Source: Myxococcales bacterium
Lineage (GTDB): Bacteria; Myxococcota_A; Polyangia; Polyangiales; JADJMO01
Reading direction: 5' to 3'
Assembly: GCA_016709545.1 (NCBI GenBank)
Contig: JADJMO010000002.1
Coordinates: forward strand, 434,001-498,000
DNA: 64,000 nucleotides
In this document: positions 27,778 to 36,401 of the stretch, piece by piece
How positions within the stretch are numbered: the first letter of the stretch is position 1
Layout of the letters: each line of letters starts with the position of its first letter
Position numbers and translations under genes: made by a program
The notes under the pieces: generated by a model
Told to the model about the DNA's origin: nothing
Database searches by the model: none
What the model saw: the letters and a program-made list of their open reading frames with translations, nothing else

Positions 27778-28814
27778 CTACATGCTGCCGGTGCGCAGGG
27801 TGTCGCGCACGAGGCGGTCGAGCGCCCGCGGGGGGAACGCGCTCGTCGACCGAGCCGCGCGCGGCCACCGTCCGATCTGGGGAAACGCGCAGCGCACCGT
27901 CGTGCCCACGCCGAACCGGCTCTCGATCTCCACGGTGCCGCCGAGCGCCTCGCAGGCTTCGCGCAGCGCGCCGAGGCCCAGGCCCCGCCCGGACGTCTCG
28001 GGATCGGAGCTCGAGACCCCGTCCCAGAACACCGCCTCGGACAGGTCACGTTCGGAGAGGACCGACAGGCCGAGCGCGCGGGCCCGCGCCGCGAGCCGGC
28101 TCCACTGGACTCCGCGGCCGTCGTCCCGGAGCTCGACGAACAGTCGACCCCCGCGGCTCTCCGCGTGGAGCTCGAGGCGCGCGACCCTTGGCTTCCCGGA
28201 GGCGATCCGCTCCGCCTCCGTCTCGAGGCCGTGCTCGACCGCGTTGGCGACCGCGTGCACGAACGCGGTCCAGAACGGGGCGAATCGACGCTCGTCGTGG
28301 CGAGCGCCGTGGGTCTCCACGTGCGTCTCGACCGTCGCCTTTCCGAGCTCCACCGCGAGTGCAGCGGCGTCCTCGGCGAAGCGCGCGAGCCGGCCGTGGA
28401 TCGGGGCGAGCGCGAGCGACTCGACCCGCGCGATCAGCGCCTGGCGCGGCGCGCCCGAGACCAGCATGTCGAGCAGCTCGGCGTACTCGTCCTCGCCGAT
28501 CGCGATGGTCGTCGCCTCATCGAGCGGCAGGTAGGCCTCGAGGACCTGATGGAAGCGGTGGGACAGCTCAAGCGCTCGAGCGTACCGAGATCGTCGAGGC
28601 CGCGGGCGAGGCGGCGCGCGAGGACGTCGCAGAACTCGGCGAGGCCCGGGAACCCGAAGCGCGCGGCGTTGCACCCGAGGGTGTGGAGCATCCGCGCCTC
28701 CTTCTCTCGGTCGCACGCGGCCTCCTCGATCGCGTGGACCACCTTCGTCGCCTCTTCGAGGAATGCTCGGAATCCCTGGCAGTCCTTCGAGTGCCAGACC
28801 AGACCGTGTCCCAT
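27778..28814 (-). CDS. CheA-like histidine kinase (HPt plus ATPase), frameshifted
   Basis: An N-terminal HPt domain carries the phosphorylatable His in ARMLHTLGCNAARFG (the usual HTLKGN is altered after the His), and a C-terminal HATPase has HAVANAVEHGLE, ELRDDGRGVQ, SGRGLGLGALREA and GVGTTVRC. No dimerisation or CheW-like domain is visible. The frame slips at about 28571-28576: adding one base gives TLERLELSHRFHQ and a protein of about 346 residues. ATG 28814 has a GGAGG ribosome site. The architecture is that of the kinase at 49704, so the two are paralogues. The output is unknown and no receiver gene is adjacent. Confidence 0.78.
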
Positions 28815-28887
28815 GTCGTGCCCTCCGCCCAACGCCCGGTCGACCCGAGCGACAGGGGCTCGAACGGCCCAGGTCGGCCAGGACTTT

Positions 28888-28906
28888 AGCCTTGATCAAA
28901 GGCTAG
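28888..28906. terminator. hairpin between lipoprotein and kinase genes
   Basis: Perfect arms TAGCCTT and AAGGCTA with a 5-base loop, downstream of the lipoprotein stop and upstream of the kinase start on the minus strand. No T-run follows, so it may be a weak terminator or an operator. Confidence 0.3.
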
Positions 28907-28934
28907 ACGACTCGTCATGGCAAACACGCCAGGG

Positions 28935-30557
28935 CTAGGGTTCCACCAGGGCGCGAGTGCCGTCGGCCTTGCGCAGGACGAGCTTCGGCTTGCCCACGGC
29001 GCTGACCGTGGCCACGGGGTAGAGCGCCGAGAAGCTCGTCGTGCGGCGCGCGTCGCGGAAGAACGGGACCAGCTCGGGGATGCCGTCGAAGGTCTTGCCG
29101 ACGACGAAGCTCTTCTCGTCCGCCGCGAGGTGCGCGACCTGGGTCTGCCACTTGGGGAAATAATAGCCGGGCACGTCCGGGTCGGTCGGTAGCTCGACCG
29201 GCGAGAGAACGACCTCGTCGACGCCGTCGCCGTCCAGGTCACGCACGTCCCACACGATGGCGCCGCGCAGCTTCCACGCATCGGTCGTGGCGCCTGGGGT
29301 CGACACGTGGACGAACCAGTGGCCGCCCTCGTAGACGCTGTAGACGAGCCGCGATCGGCCCGCCGCACGACGCAGGAAAGGGTGGTCCGGGTAGGCGACA
29401 CGGCCCTCGTACTTCTTCGCGTCACCGCCGTCGTGCGCGTACGAGTAGAAGCGGTCGTCCAGCGCGTCGGTCGAAGGGTCGTACACGGTGACGTGTCGCT
29501 CGATCTGACCCCACGGATCGAACTCCATCTTGCCGCTGACCATGTCGGCGTAGACGCTGTAGATCGAGGTGCCGGACACGAGCGCGAGCAGCCCCTCGTC
29601 GCCGGGGTCGCGCGCGACGAGGCCGTAGTCGCGCCCGACGAGGTCGGTCCGACCCGCGGTGAGGAACGGGTGATCGACGCGCAGCTGGCCGACCGAGCGG
29701 CCCTCGAGCCCGTATTGCACGACCCGGCTCGAGGTGAAGAACACGAGCCGCGGTTCGCCTTTGACCTTCATCACCAGGCCGTTGGCGACGGGCGGGTTGT
29801 CGGTGTGCTTGCCGGTGCCGTACGCGTTGGTCTTGGCCTGGGTGTAGAGGTCGAACGCGGCGGTCGAGGGGTAGTCGAGCTCCTGGTACGTGAAGGCGGT
29901 GCCGCTCCAGGTCGCGAACTGGGCGATCTTCGCGTAGTACGGCGAGAGCGCCACGGTCTTGGTCTCGTCGCCGAACAGCACGCCGAGGTCGGTCCACTGC
30001 TGGGTCGGGTAGATCGTGGTGCCGAACGTCCAGCACAGGTCCTTGCTCTTGGGCGTGCCGGCGAGGAGCGCGCCGGTCGCGCCGGCGTGCACATCGAGCC
30101 ACGTGTTCTGCATCGCGGTCGCGCCGCAGACCTCGCCCGCGTCCTCGCGCGCGGCGACGCCGAAGTCGGGGAAGCCGTCGCCGTCGACGTCGAAGCCGCC
30201 GAAGAGCGCGCCCGCGCGGACCTTGGCCGTGTAGAGCGCGGTACCGTCCTCGCGGAGCGCGGTGACCGTGTCGGCCGCGCGGCGGAACGCGACGTGGCCC
30301 GGGCCCTTCGCCGGGTAGAGCGGGAGGAGCGTGGCGCCGTCGAGCACCGCGTTGACGTTGGGCGCGTGGACGAAGGCGGGGACGTCGAGCGGGGCGTCGG
30401 CCGGGGCCGTGTCGCTGCCGCCGGTCTCGACGACGCCATCGGTCGCCGCGTCGGTCGCCGCGTCGGTGGTGGCGTCGGTGGTGGCGTCGGGCGTGACGGC
30501 CGGCTCCTCGGAGCTCCCGCAGCCGACCAGCAGGACCGCGAGCAGAGCGCGACGCAT
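28935..30557 (-). CDS. secreted lipoprotein with FG-GAP/EF-like Asp-Gly-Asp loops
   Basis: 540 residues. A short lipobox (LLVGC) is followed by an Ala-Thr-Asp repeat linker (DATTDAATDAATD, encoded by 12-bp repeats around 30439-30490). The large C-terminal part has calcium-loop motifs DVDGDGFPDFG and DLDGDGVDEVVL spaced along repeats, as in FG-GAP beta-propellers found in cell-surface and adhesion proteins. No catalytic motif is seen. Probably a surface protein; partner unknown. Confidence 0.7.
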   Translation of the reverse strand: MRRALLAVLLVGCGSSEEPAVTPDATTDATTDAATDAATDGVVETGGSDTAPADAPLDVPAFVHAPNVNAVLDGATLLPLYPAKGPGHVAFRRAADTVTALREDGTALYTAKVRAGALFGGFDVDGDGFPDFGVAAREDAGEVCGATAMQNTWLDVHAGATGALLAGTPKSKDLCWTFGTTIYPTQQWTDLGVLFGDETKTVALSPYYAKIAQFATWSGTAFTYQELDYPSTAAFDLYTQAKTNAYGTGKHTDNPPVANGLVMKVKGEPRLVFFTSSRVVQYGLEGRSVGQLRVDHPFLTAGRTDLVGRDYGLVARDPGDEGLLALVSGTSIYSVYADMVSGKMEFDPWGQIERHVTVYDPSTDALDDRFYSYAHDGGDAKKYEGRVAYPDHPFLRRAAGRSRLVYSVYEGGHWFVHVSTPGATTDAWKLRGAIVWDVRDLDGDGVDEVVLSPVELPTDPDVPGYYFPKWQTQVAHLAADEKSFVVGKTFDGIPELVPFFRDARRTTSFSALYPVATVSAVGKPKLVLRKADGTRALVEP

Positions 30558-30610
30558 GCCCCATGGTGCCACGGCCGCGGGCGACCGCGAAGCCGGTCGC
30601 ACGAGGCGGC

Positions 30611-31278
30611 TCACGCAGGGTGCTCGTCGGGCGACAGCAAACCGTGGCGCCGCCAGCCGACGCGCGCGAGCCACGTGTGGGGTGCGACCACGGGCGCGCC
30701 CTCGAGGACGGCGGCCGGCAGCGCGCGAAAGCCATCGCACCACGGCGCCGACGAGCACGGATCGAGCCGCGTGGGCACGCGGACCTGGTGCTTCTTGAAG
30801 TTGAACAGCACGTAGGCGAGCGCGAAGCGGACCTCGCGCGGCGTGCGGAGGGCGCGGGTGTGGTACCGGTCGTCGAGCACGCGGCCCTTGCGGCCACAGG
30901 CGCGGTTGATCGCGCGCGCGAGGCGCACGCCGAGCGAGCGCGCTCCCGCCCGAAGGGCGCTGGAGTCGTTCGCCTCCACCAGCAGGTGCACGTGGTTGTC
31001 CTGCACCGAGAAGTGCAGCACGCGGAAGCCCTCGCCCTGCGACGCCCGCAGAGCGGCGACGACCGCCGGGAACACCTCCATCGAGCGCAGCGAGGGCAAG
31101 CCTGCCATGCATCGGAGGGTGAGGTGCACGGGCGCCCAGCCCACGTGCGGCGGCCGCGGGCGGTGGGGACGAGCGGCCGCGACGCCACGCGCTTGCGGCC
31201 GGCCCCTGCGCGACGCCCACCCCACCCGCCCGTGCGGGAGAGCTCGAGCTGCTCCGGGGGTCTGGCTCCTCTCGGCAC
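30611..31278 (-). CDS. REP-associated tyrosine transposase (Y1_Tnp family), copy 2, frameshifted
   Basis: Close paralogue of the gene at 7958, with long identical stretches (FSVQDNHVHLLVEA, DDRYHTRALRTPREVRF, FNFKKHQVRVPTRLDP). The first 35 or so residues (QLELSRTGGWGGRRAGAGR) are in another frame from the rest: copy 1 has GGGGG where this copy has GGGG (31165-31168), so one G is missing. The GTG start at 31278 lies 7 bp from a promoter shared with copy 1. Without correction, an internal start would give a shortened protein still holding the HVH motif. Confidence 0.72.
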
Positions 31279-31285
31279 TTGATTG

Positions 31286-31313
31286 AGCGTAGCTTGTTCG
31301 CGTCCGATGTCAA
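31286..31313 (-). promoter_or_regulatory. promoter of RAYT copy 2
   Basis: Minus strand TTGACA, 16-bp spacer, TACGCT, then CAATCAA and GTG. The elements are kept between the two copies while the spacer sequence differs, which indicates a real promoter and probably a leaderless messenger. Confidence 0.62.
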
Positions 31314-31547
31314 GGGCGCGCCACCGTCCGCGGTGCAGACTGGGGGCACAGGCTCTACAGAGTCTCAGGTACCCATTGCCGCGCCGCGACGTGTGACCTG
31401 TCCCGAACCGGGCATGCCGAGAGTACTTCCGTGGATCCCCCTCCTTTCGGAGCCGGCACGACGGCCCTACCTGCACGGAGAAGTCGACCTGCGAGTAGAC
31501 GTGTCCCTCCATCCCGCGGCCGCCCTCCTTCGAGGTACCATCGCCGC
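31314..31547. other. intergenic, no clear feature
   Basis: About 230 bases between the RAYT promoter and the TIGR02996 gene. I see no convincing promoter, terminator or small gene; GAGG at about 31530 may serve as the ribosome site of the next gene. Confidence 0.4.
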
Positions 31548-33548
31548 GTGAGCGAGCCGGTCGATCCGACGCCGTTCGAGCCCTTCATGCCGCCGTCGGT
31601 GCGGGCGCTGATCGCCGAGGCACGGGCCGGCCGGGGCGCCGCCGTCGCGTGGCTCCGTGGGGATCCGGGCACCAGCTACGCGCTCCTGCGCCACCGCCCC
31701 GTGGCCCTCCCCGCCGAGCAGCTGGGCTGGCTCGTCGGCATGGGCATGTTCGGGGACGGCAGCGACACCATCGCGCACGTCATGGACTGGGAGCGCGCCG
31801 TCGAGCCCGCGCCGTTCGTCCTCTCGGCCTTCGCCGCCGGCCTGCGCGCCGGCGTGCCGACCACGAAGCGGCAGTGGAAGTACGTCGAACGAGTCGCCGC
31901 GATGGCGACGCCACCCGACGACCTCTGCGAAGTGTTACCCATCGGTCTCGCCAGCGATCAGGCGCTCGCCCGCGGTGCCGCCCTGCGGCTCGCCCAGAAG
32001 CTCGGTGTGCGCGCCCGCGAGCCGATCGCGCGCGCGAGGGAGGGCGCGGACAAGAAGGCCCAGAAGCGGCTCGACGAGGCCCTCGCAGCCCTCGGCGGCG
32101 AGGCGGCACCAGCCCTCCCGGAGACCAAGGCGAGCGGCCTCCTCGCGCGCTTGCTCGACGCCTGGGCGGAGACGCGCGATCGCGCGATCGAGCCCGCGAT
32201 CGCCCGGCTCGGCGCCGAAGCCGCGAGACAGCGCGGCGTGCTGAAGGCGAAGTCGAAGGGCGAGCTCGAGGGCGCGTGGCTCGCGCTCGCCGCGCGGAAG
32301 GACCCGGGCGACGTCGATCGTCTCCTCGGCACGCCGTGGCCAGGTGCGTGGAAGACCGCGCTCGTGCGCGTGGAGGCGCTCGCCCGGTTCGGCCCCGATC
32401 CGCGCATCGCGACCGCGCTGCCCGAAATCGAGACCCAGTACGACTCGCTCGGCTCGAGCCCGTTCCACCTTCGCGCAAAGTATGTGGCTGCGCGTCACGG
32501 TGGCCCGAAGCGCAGCGACGCAGCGGCCGCGCTCCTCGCCGAAGCGAGCGGCGACACCCGTCCTCCGGTCGACGTCGACGCCGTGTGGCGCGCGTTCCGG
32601 AGCGAGCCGAGCGACGAGCGCAGGCAGGTGCTCGCCGACGCGCTCCTCACGGTCGGCGACCCACGCGGCGAGTACATCGCGCTCGCGACCGCGATCGCCG
32701 AGGAGCGCGCCGATGCGTCGGCCCACAAGCGCGCGGCGCAGCTGCTCGACGCCCACGTCGACGCGTGGACCGGTCCGTTGCCAGGGGCGAAGCGATCGTC
32801 TCGCCAGTTCGAGCGCGGGTTCCTCGCGAGCGTCTACCTCAAGACCAGGGCCCCGCAGCTGCTCGCCTCGGTCGACGCGCCGGAGTGGTGCACGGTCGAG
32901 GAGCTGCACCTCGAGGCGGCCGACTACCTGGGCTACCACGGCCCGGCGCTCGACCAGCTGCTCGGGAAGGCGGTCTCGCTGCAGACCCTCGTGCTCTACT
33001 CCTTCGGCGTAGAGCAGCTGGTGAAGGAGCTGACCGGTTCGTACCCGCGCATCACCGCGCTGGGCGAGCGCAGCTCGATGCCCGAGGAGAAGCTCTCCGC
33101 GTTCCCGTCGCTGCGCCTCGTCGGCACCTCGGTGCACTGGTACCCACCCGATCAGGCGCTCGCGCTCGGCGCGCGGCTCGGCCTCGACGTGGTGCTCCTG
33201 TTCGGCGTCCAGAAGCTGGCCCCGGCGCTCGAGGAGCTCTCCACGGGTCGGGTGCCAGAGGCCCGCTTCGTCCTCGGCGGCCCCACCGCGTTCGTGGAGC
33301 CCACCCACGAGGGCTGGTGCGCGCGTGTGCTCCGCGACGAGCCGCGCGCCGACCTCGTCTTCGGCCGAGGGCGCTACGAGAAGGGCGACCTCACCAGGCA
33401 CCTCGCGGCGCTCGCCGCGGCGGGCAAGACCGAGGTCACCGTCACCCTGCCACGCCTCGGCGCCGGCGACGCGAAGGAGGAGGCCGAGGCGTTCCGCGGC
33501 GCCCGGGTCCGCACCGACGGCCGACCGCTCCGGCTCTGGAAGGTGTGA
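31548..33548 (+). CDS. TIGR02996-domain protein with LRR-like C-terminus
   Basis: 666 residues, no signal peptide. Residues 1-340 are helical and Ala/Arg-rich. A TIGR02996 (repeat-companion) motif follows: DERRQVLADALLTVGDPRGEYIALA near 360. The rest has leucine-rich-repeat-like strands (LEELSTGRVPEARFVLGG). Such proteins are numerous in myxobacteria and have no assigned function. GTG 31548. It ends convergently with rsgA, three bases apart. Confidence 0.72.
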   Translation: MSEPVDPTPFEPFMPPSVRALIAEARAGRGAAVAWLRGDPGTSYALLRHRPVALPAEQLGWLVGMGMFGDGSDTIAHVMDWERAVEPAPFVLSAFAAGLRAGVPTTKRQWKYVERVAAMATPPDDLCEVLPIGLASDQALARGAALRLAQKLGVRAREPIARAREGADKKAQKRLDEALAALGGEAAPALPETKASGLLARLLDAWAETRDRAIEPAIARLGAEAARQRGVLKAKSKGELEGAWLALAARKDPGDVDRLLGTPWPGAWKTALVRVEALARFGPDPRIATALPEIETQYDSLGSSPFHLRAKYVAARHGGPKRSDAAAALLAEASGDTRPPVDVDAVWRAFRSEPSDERRQVLADALLTVGDPRGEYIALATAIAEERADASAHKRAAQLLDAHVDAWTGPLPGAKRSSRQFERGFLASVYLKTRAPQLLASVDAPEWCTVEELHLEAADYLGYHGPALDQLLGKAVSLQTLVLYSFGVEQLVKELTGSYPRITALGERSSMPEEKLSAFPSLRLVGTSVHWYPPDQALALGARLGLDVVLLFGVQKLAPALEELSTGRVPEARFVLGGPTAFVEPTHEGWCARVLRDEPRADLVFGRGRYEKGDLTRHLAALAAAGKTEVTVTLPRLGAGDAKEEAEAFRGARVRTDGRPLRLWKV

Positions 33549-33551
33549 GGC

Positions 33552-34506
33552 TCAGCGACGCTTGGCGCGGCCGACGCGCGCGGCCCGGCTGGCCGTGCCC
33601 GCGCGCACCCGCAGGTATCGCTCCACCCGCTCGGCCTCGAGCTCGCCGCGCGCCACCGCGGCGCGGACCGCGCACCCCGGCTCCACCGTGTGCGCGCAGT
33701 CACCGAACCGACACTCCGCCGCCAGGCTGACGATCTCCACGAAGGCGTCGTCCACGCCCTCGTCCGCGTCCCACAGCCCGACCTCGCGCGTGCCGGGCGT
33801 GTCGATCACCACGCCGCCGGCCGGCCGGACGAAGAGCTCGCGGCGCGTCGTCGTGTGTCGGCCCTTCTGGTCCTTCTCGCGCACCGCGGCGATGTCGAGG
33901 ACCTCCTCGCCCATCCACGCGTTCACGAGCGACGACTTGCCGACGCCGCTCGCGCCGAGGAGCGCGACCGTGGCGTCGCCCGAAATAGGGCTCCAGGGCC
34001 GCCATCCCCTGCCCGCTCTGCGCCGAGATGGCGTGCACCGCCGCGTCGCCGCTCACCGTGCGCACGCTGGCGATCGCCTCGTCGATCGACGCGCACAGGT
34101 CGCTCTTGGTGAGCACGATGACCGGCACGCTCCCGCCGTCGAGCACGAGGGCGAGGTAGCGCTCGATGCGCTTGACGTTCGGCGGCCCCGACAGCGGCAC
34201 CAGCACGAAGCAGGCGTCCACGTTGGCGGCGAGCTGCTGCGGCTCCTCGCGCAGACCCGCCGCGCGCCGCACGAGCGCGTTCTTGCGGGGCAGCACCGCG
34301 GTGATGACGTCGGCGTCCTGTGCGAGCACGACCCAGTCGCCGACGCCGGGGCGCTCGGCCTTGCGGTTCGGCAGCGGCGCGCGCACGTCGCCCGTGGCCG
34401 TCACCATCTCCCAGTCGATGCGGTGCTGGGTGCGCACCCGGCCCACGCGCGCGCCTTCGGGCACCGAGAGCGCGTGCGCGAGGCCATAGGCGCGGAGGTC
34501 GACCAC
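33552..34506 (-). CDS. rsgA: ribosome small subunit-dependent GTPase A, frameshifted
   Basis: RsgA is a circularly permuted GTPase that helps mature the 30S subunit. Seen in order: an OB-fold start (VGDWVVLAQDAD), the G4 motif VIVLTKSDL near 134, and a zinc site CRFGDCAHTVEPGC near the end. The P-loop (LLGASGVGKSSLVNAW) and G3 (DTPG) lie in the second frame. The frame changes at the CCC at 33979-33981 (plus strand): removing one base joins PYFG to DATVALLGASGVGK. The restored length is about 318 residues, normal for the family. As a widely kept gene with no other defect it is more likely a sequencing error than a loss. Confidence 0.87.
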
Positions 34507-34536
34507 GCCGGACGTTCCGCAATCCCGGCGCGAGGG

Positions 34537-35262
34537 TCAAGTCCCGCAGGCGCGCGCCGAGACCGTCACGTCGCCGAGCTTCGTCGAGGGCGTCCAGGCG
34601 GTCGTGCCCGTGCGGATCGCCCACGCGGCGTCGGTCGTCGCCGTCGAGGTCTTGAGCTCCCACACCCACGCCTTCGAGGTCGTGCTGACGACGACGACGA
34701 TGTGCGCACCGGCGGGCAGAGGCGGGGTCTTCAGCGCGAAGGTGGCCGACAGACCGACCAGCCCGCCGTCGAGGGTCACCACGCCGAGGGGCACCCACGG
34801 GATCGCTGGGTCCGCGCACGGCACGTAGGAGACCTCGGCCGTCACCACGCCCTCGGGCCCACCGAACGCCGTCGCGGCCGAGCGGTTCGAGAAGCGCACC
34901 GTGATGGAGTCGATGCGACCCGCGGCCCCGAGCACGAAGTCGAGCCGGTGCGCGGTCTTCTCCGCGAGCAGCGGCAACCCGGTGCCGGTGCCCGGGCGAT
35001 CGAGGATCGGCGCGGCCCCACCCTCGACGCAGCCCACCACCGGGATCTCCGACTTGCACACGGCGGAGCCCGTGTCGGGGATCGTCGTGTCGACGGCGAC
35101 GTCGGAGGCGCCCTCGTCGGGCGCGACGTCGGCGCCGAGGTCAGGAGAAGTAGAGTCGGCAGGCGCGCCGTCCTCTGCCGCGCTCGCGCCGACCTCGAAG
35201 CCGGGCGACGAGCACCCGAGGAGTACACACACCGACAGACCCGTGAGGACGGAGCGAACCAT
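34537..35262 (-). CDS. secreted lipoprotein, uncharacterised
   Basis: 241 residues from ATG 35262 (MVRSVLTGLSVCVLLGC, lipobox). An Asp/Pro/Ser/Thr-rich linker covers about 20-70, followed by a beta-rich domain (HRLDFVLGAAGRIDSITVRF, AHIVVVVSTTSKAWVWELKT) that may be a galactose-binding-like sandwich. Function unknown. The gene is divergent from the flagellar operon, 65 bp from flhB. Confidence 0.68.
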   Translation of the reverse strand: MVRSVLTGLSVCVLLGCSSPGFEVGASAAEDGAPADSTSPDLGADVAPDEGASDVAVDTTIPDTGSAVCKSEIPVVGCVEGGAAPILDRPGTGTGLPLLAEKTAHRLDFVLGAAGRIDSITVRFSNRSAATAFGGPEGVVTAEVSYVPCADPAIPWVPLGVVTLDGGLVGLSATFALKTPPLPAGAHIVVVVSTTSKAWVWELKTSTATTDAAWAIRTGTTAWTPSTKLGDVTVSARACGT

Positions 35263-35295
35263 GCCCGCGTCCCCAGCAACATGCGCGCCGAGCCG

Positions 35296-35311
35296 CGGCG
35301 TGACCCTTGCT
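35296..35311 (+). promoter_or_regulatory. sigma54-type promoter of flhB operon
   Basis: CGGCGTGACCCTTGCT, with GG and GC ten bases apart and a good -12 box (TTGCT). The predicted transcription start is about 35322, six bases before GTG 35328, so translation is nearly leaderless. It also rules out a TTG at 35307 as the start. Confidence 0.55.
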
Positions 35312-35327
35312 CGGCGATCCTCCCACG

Positions 35328-36401
35328 GTGTCCGACGAGGACCGCACACACGACGCAACAGACGCCCGCCGGGAGCAGTTCCGGAAGGAGGGCCGGTTCG
35401 CGCGCTCGCGCGACGCGAGCGGGATCGTGGCCGCGGCCGCCGTGATCGCCGTCATCGCGGGCACCCGCGGCGCGCTCACCCAGGCCATCTCGCACCTCAC
35501 CGTGCACACCTTCGGCGACCTCGACGCGCTCTCGCGTGGCGACGCCACCCCGCTGCGCGCTGCGACCATGACCCTCGGCGCCCTCGTCGTACCCGCCGCG
35601 ATCGCCGCCTGCATCGGCGGCCTGCTCGTCGGGTTCGCGCAGGCCGGGATCCGGCTCGATCTCGACCTCGTCGCGCCCAAGCCCGAGCGCCTCGACCCCT
35701 TCGCCAAGCTGATGGAGATCCTGTCGCCCAAGCACGCCGCGACCGAGCTGATCGGCAGCAGCCTGCGGGTCGTCCTCGCGGGCTACGTCGGCTACCGCGT
35801 CCTCCTGCTCGAGCTGCCCAAGGTGATGCGGCTCGCCGACCTCCCCATCGCGGCGAGCGCGCACGAGCTCGCCACCATCGCCGTCCGCGTCCTCCTCGCC
35901 GTCCTCTTCGCGCTCGCGGTCATCGCCGGTGGCGACTACCTGCAGCACCGCCTCTCGCTCGAGAAGCAGATGAAGATGACCCGCAAGGAGCTGATGGACG
36001 AGATGCGTCAACAGGATGGCGATCCGAAGCTCAAGGCCCGTCAAAAGGCCCGCGCTCGCGCCATGGCCAAGCAGCGCGCCCTGAACAACGTCAAGGACGC
36101 CAGCGTCATCGTCACCAACCCGACCCACGTGTCGGTCGCGCTCCGCTACGGCAAGAAGGACCGCGCGCCGGTGGTCGTCGCCAAGGGCCACGACGAGCTC
36201 GCGCTGCAGATCCGCCGGATCGCGCGGAAGCACGGCATCCCCATCCTCGAGAGCCGGGCGCTCGCCCGCGCCCTCGACGCCGAGGTGCCCATCGGCAAGC
36301 CGGTGCCCGAGCAGCACTTCCTCGCCGTCGCGCGCATCCTCGCCTTCGTCTTCGCCCTCCGCGGGGCGTCGGCACGGGACGTGCGTAGACAGCGAGCGTG
36401 A
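35328..36401 (+). CDS. flhB: flagellar biosynthesis protein FlhB
   Basis: Membrane component of the flagellar type III export gate that switches substrate from hook to filament. 357 residues: a hydrophilic start (DARREQFRKEGRFARSRD), four membrane helices, and a cytoplasmic domain with the self-cleavage site NPTH in VIVTNPTHVSVALRYG near 259. Start GTG 35328 is chosen because the predicted sigma54 transcript begins just before it. The stop overlaps the GTG of flhA. First gene of flhB-flhA-flhF-fliA-flgF. Confidence 0.93.
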   Translation: MSDEDRTHDATDARREQFRKEGRFARSRDASGIVAAAAVIAVIAGTRGALTQAISHLTVHTFGDLDALSRGDATPLRAATMTLGALVVPAAIAACIGGLLVGFAQAGIRLDLDLVAPKPERLDPFAKLMEILSPKHAATELIGSSLRVVLAGYVGYRVLLLELPKVMRLADLPIAASAHELATIAVRVLLAVLFALAVIAGGDYLQHRLSLEKQMKMTRKELMDEMRQQDGDPKLKARQKARARAMAKQRALNNVKDASVIVTNPTHVSVALRYGKKDRAPVVVAKGHDELALQIRRIARKHGIPILESRALARALDAEVPIGKPVPEQHFLAVARILAFVFALRGASARDVRRQRA

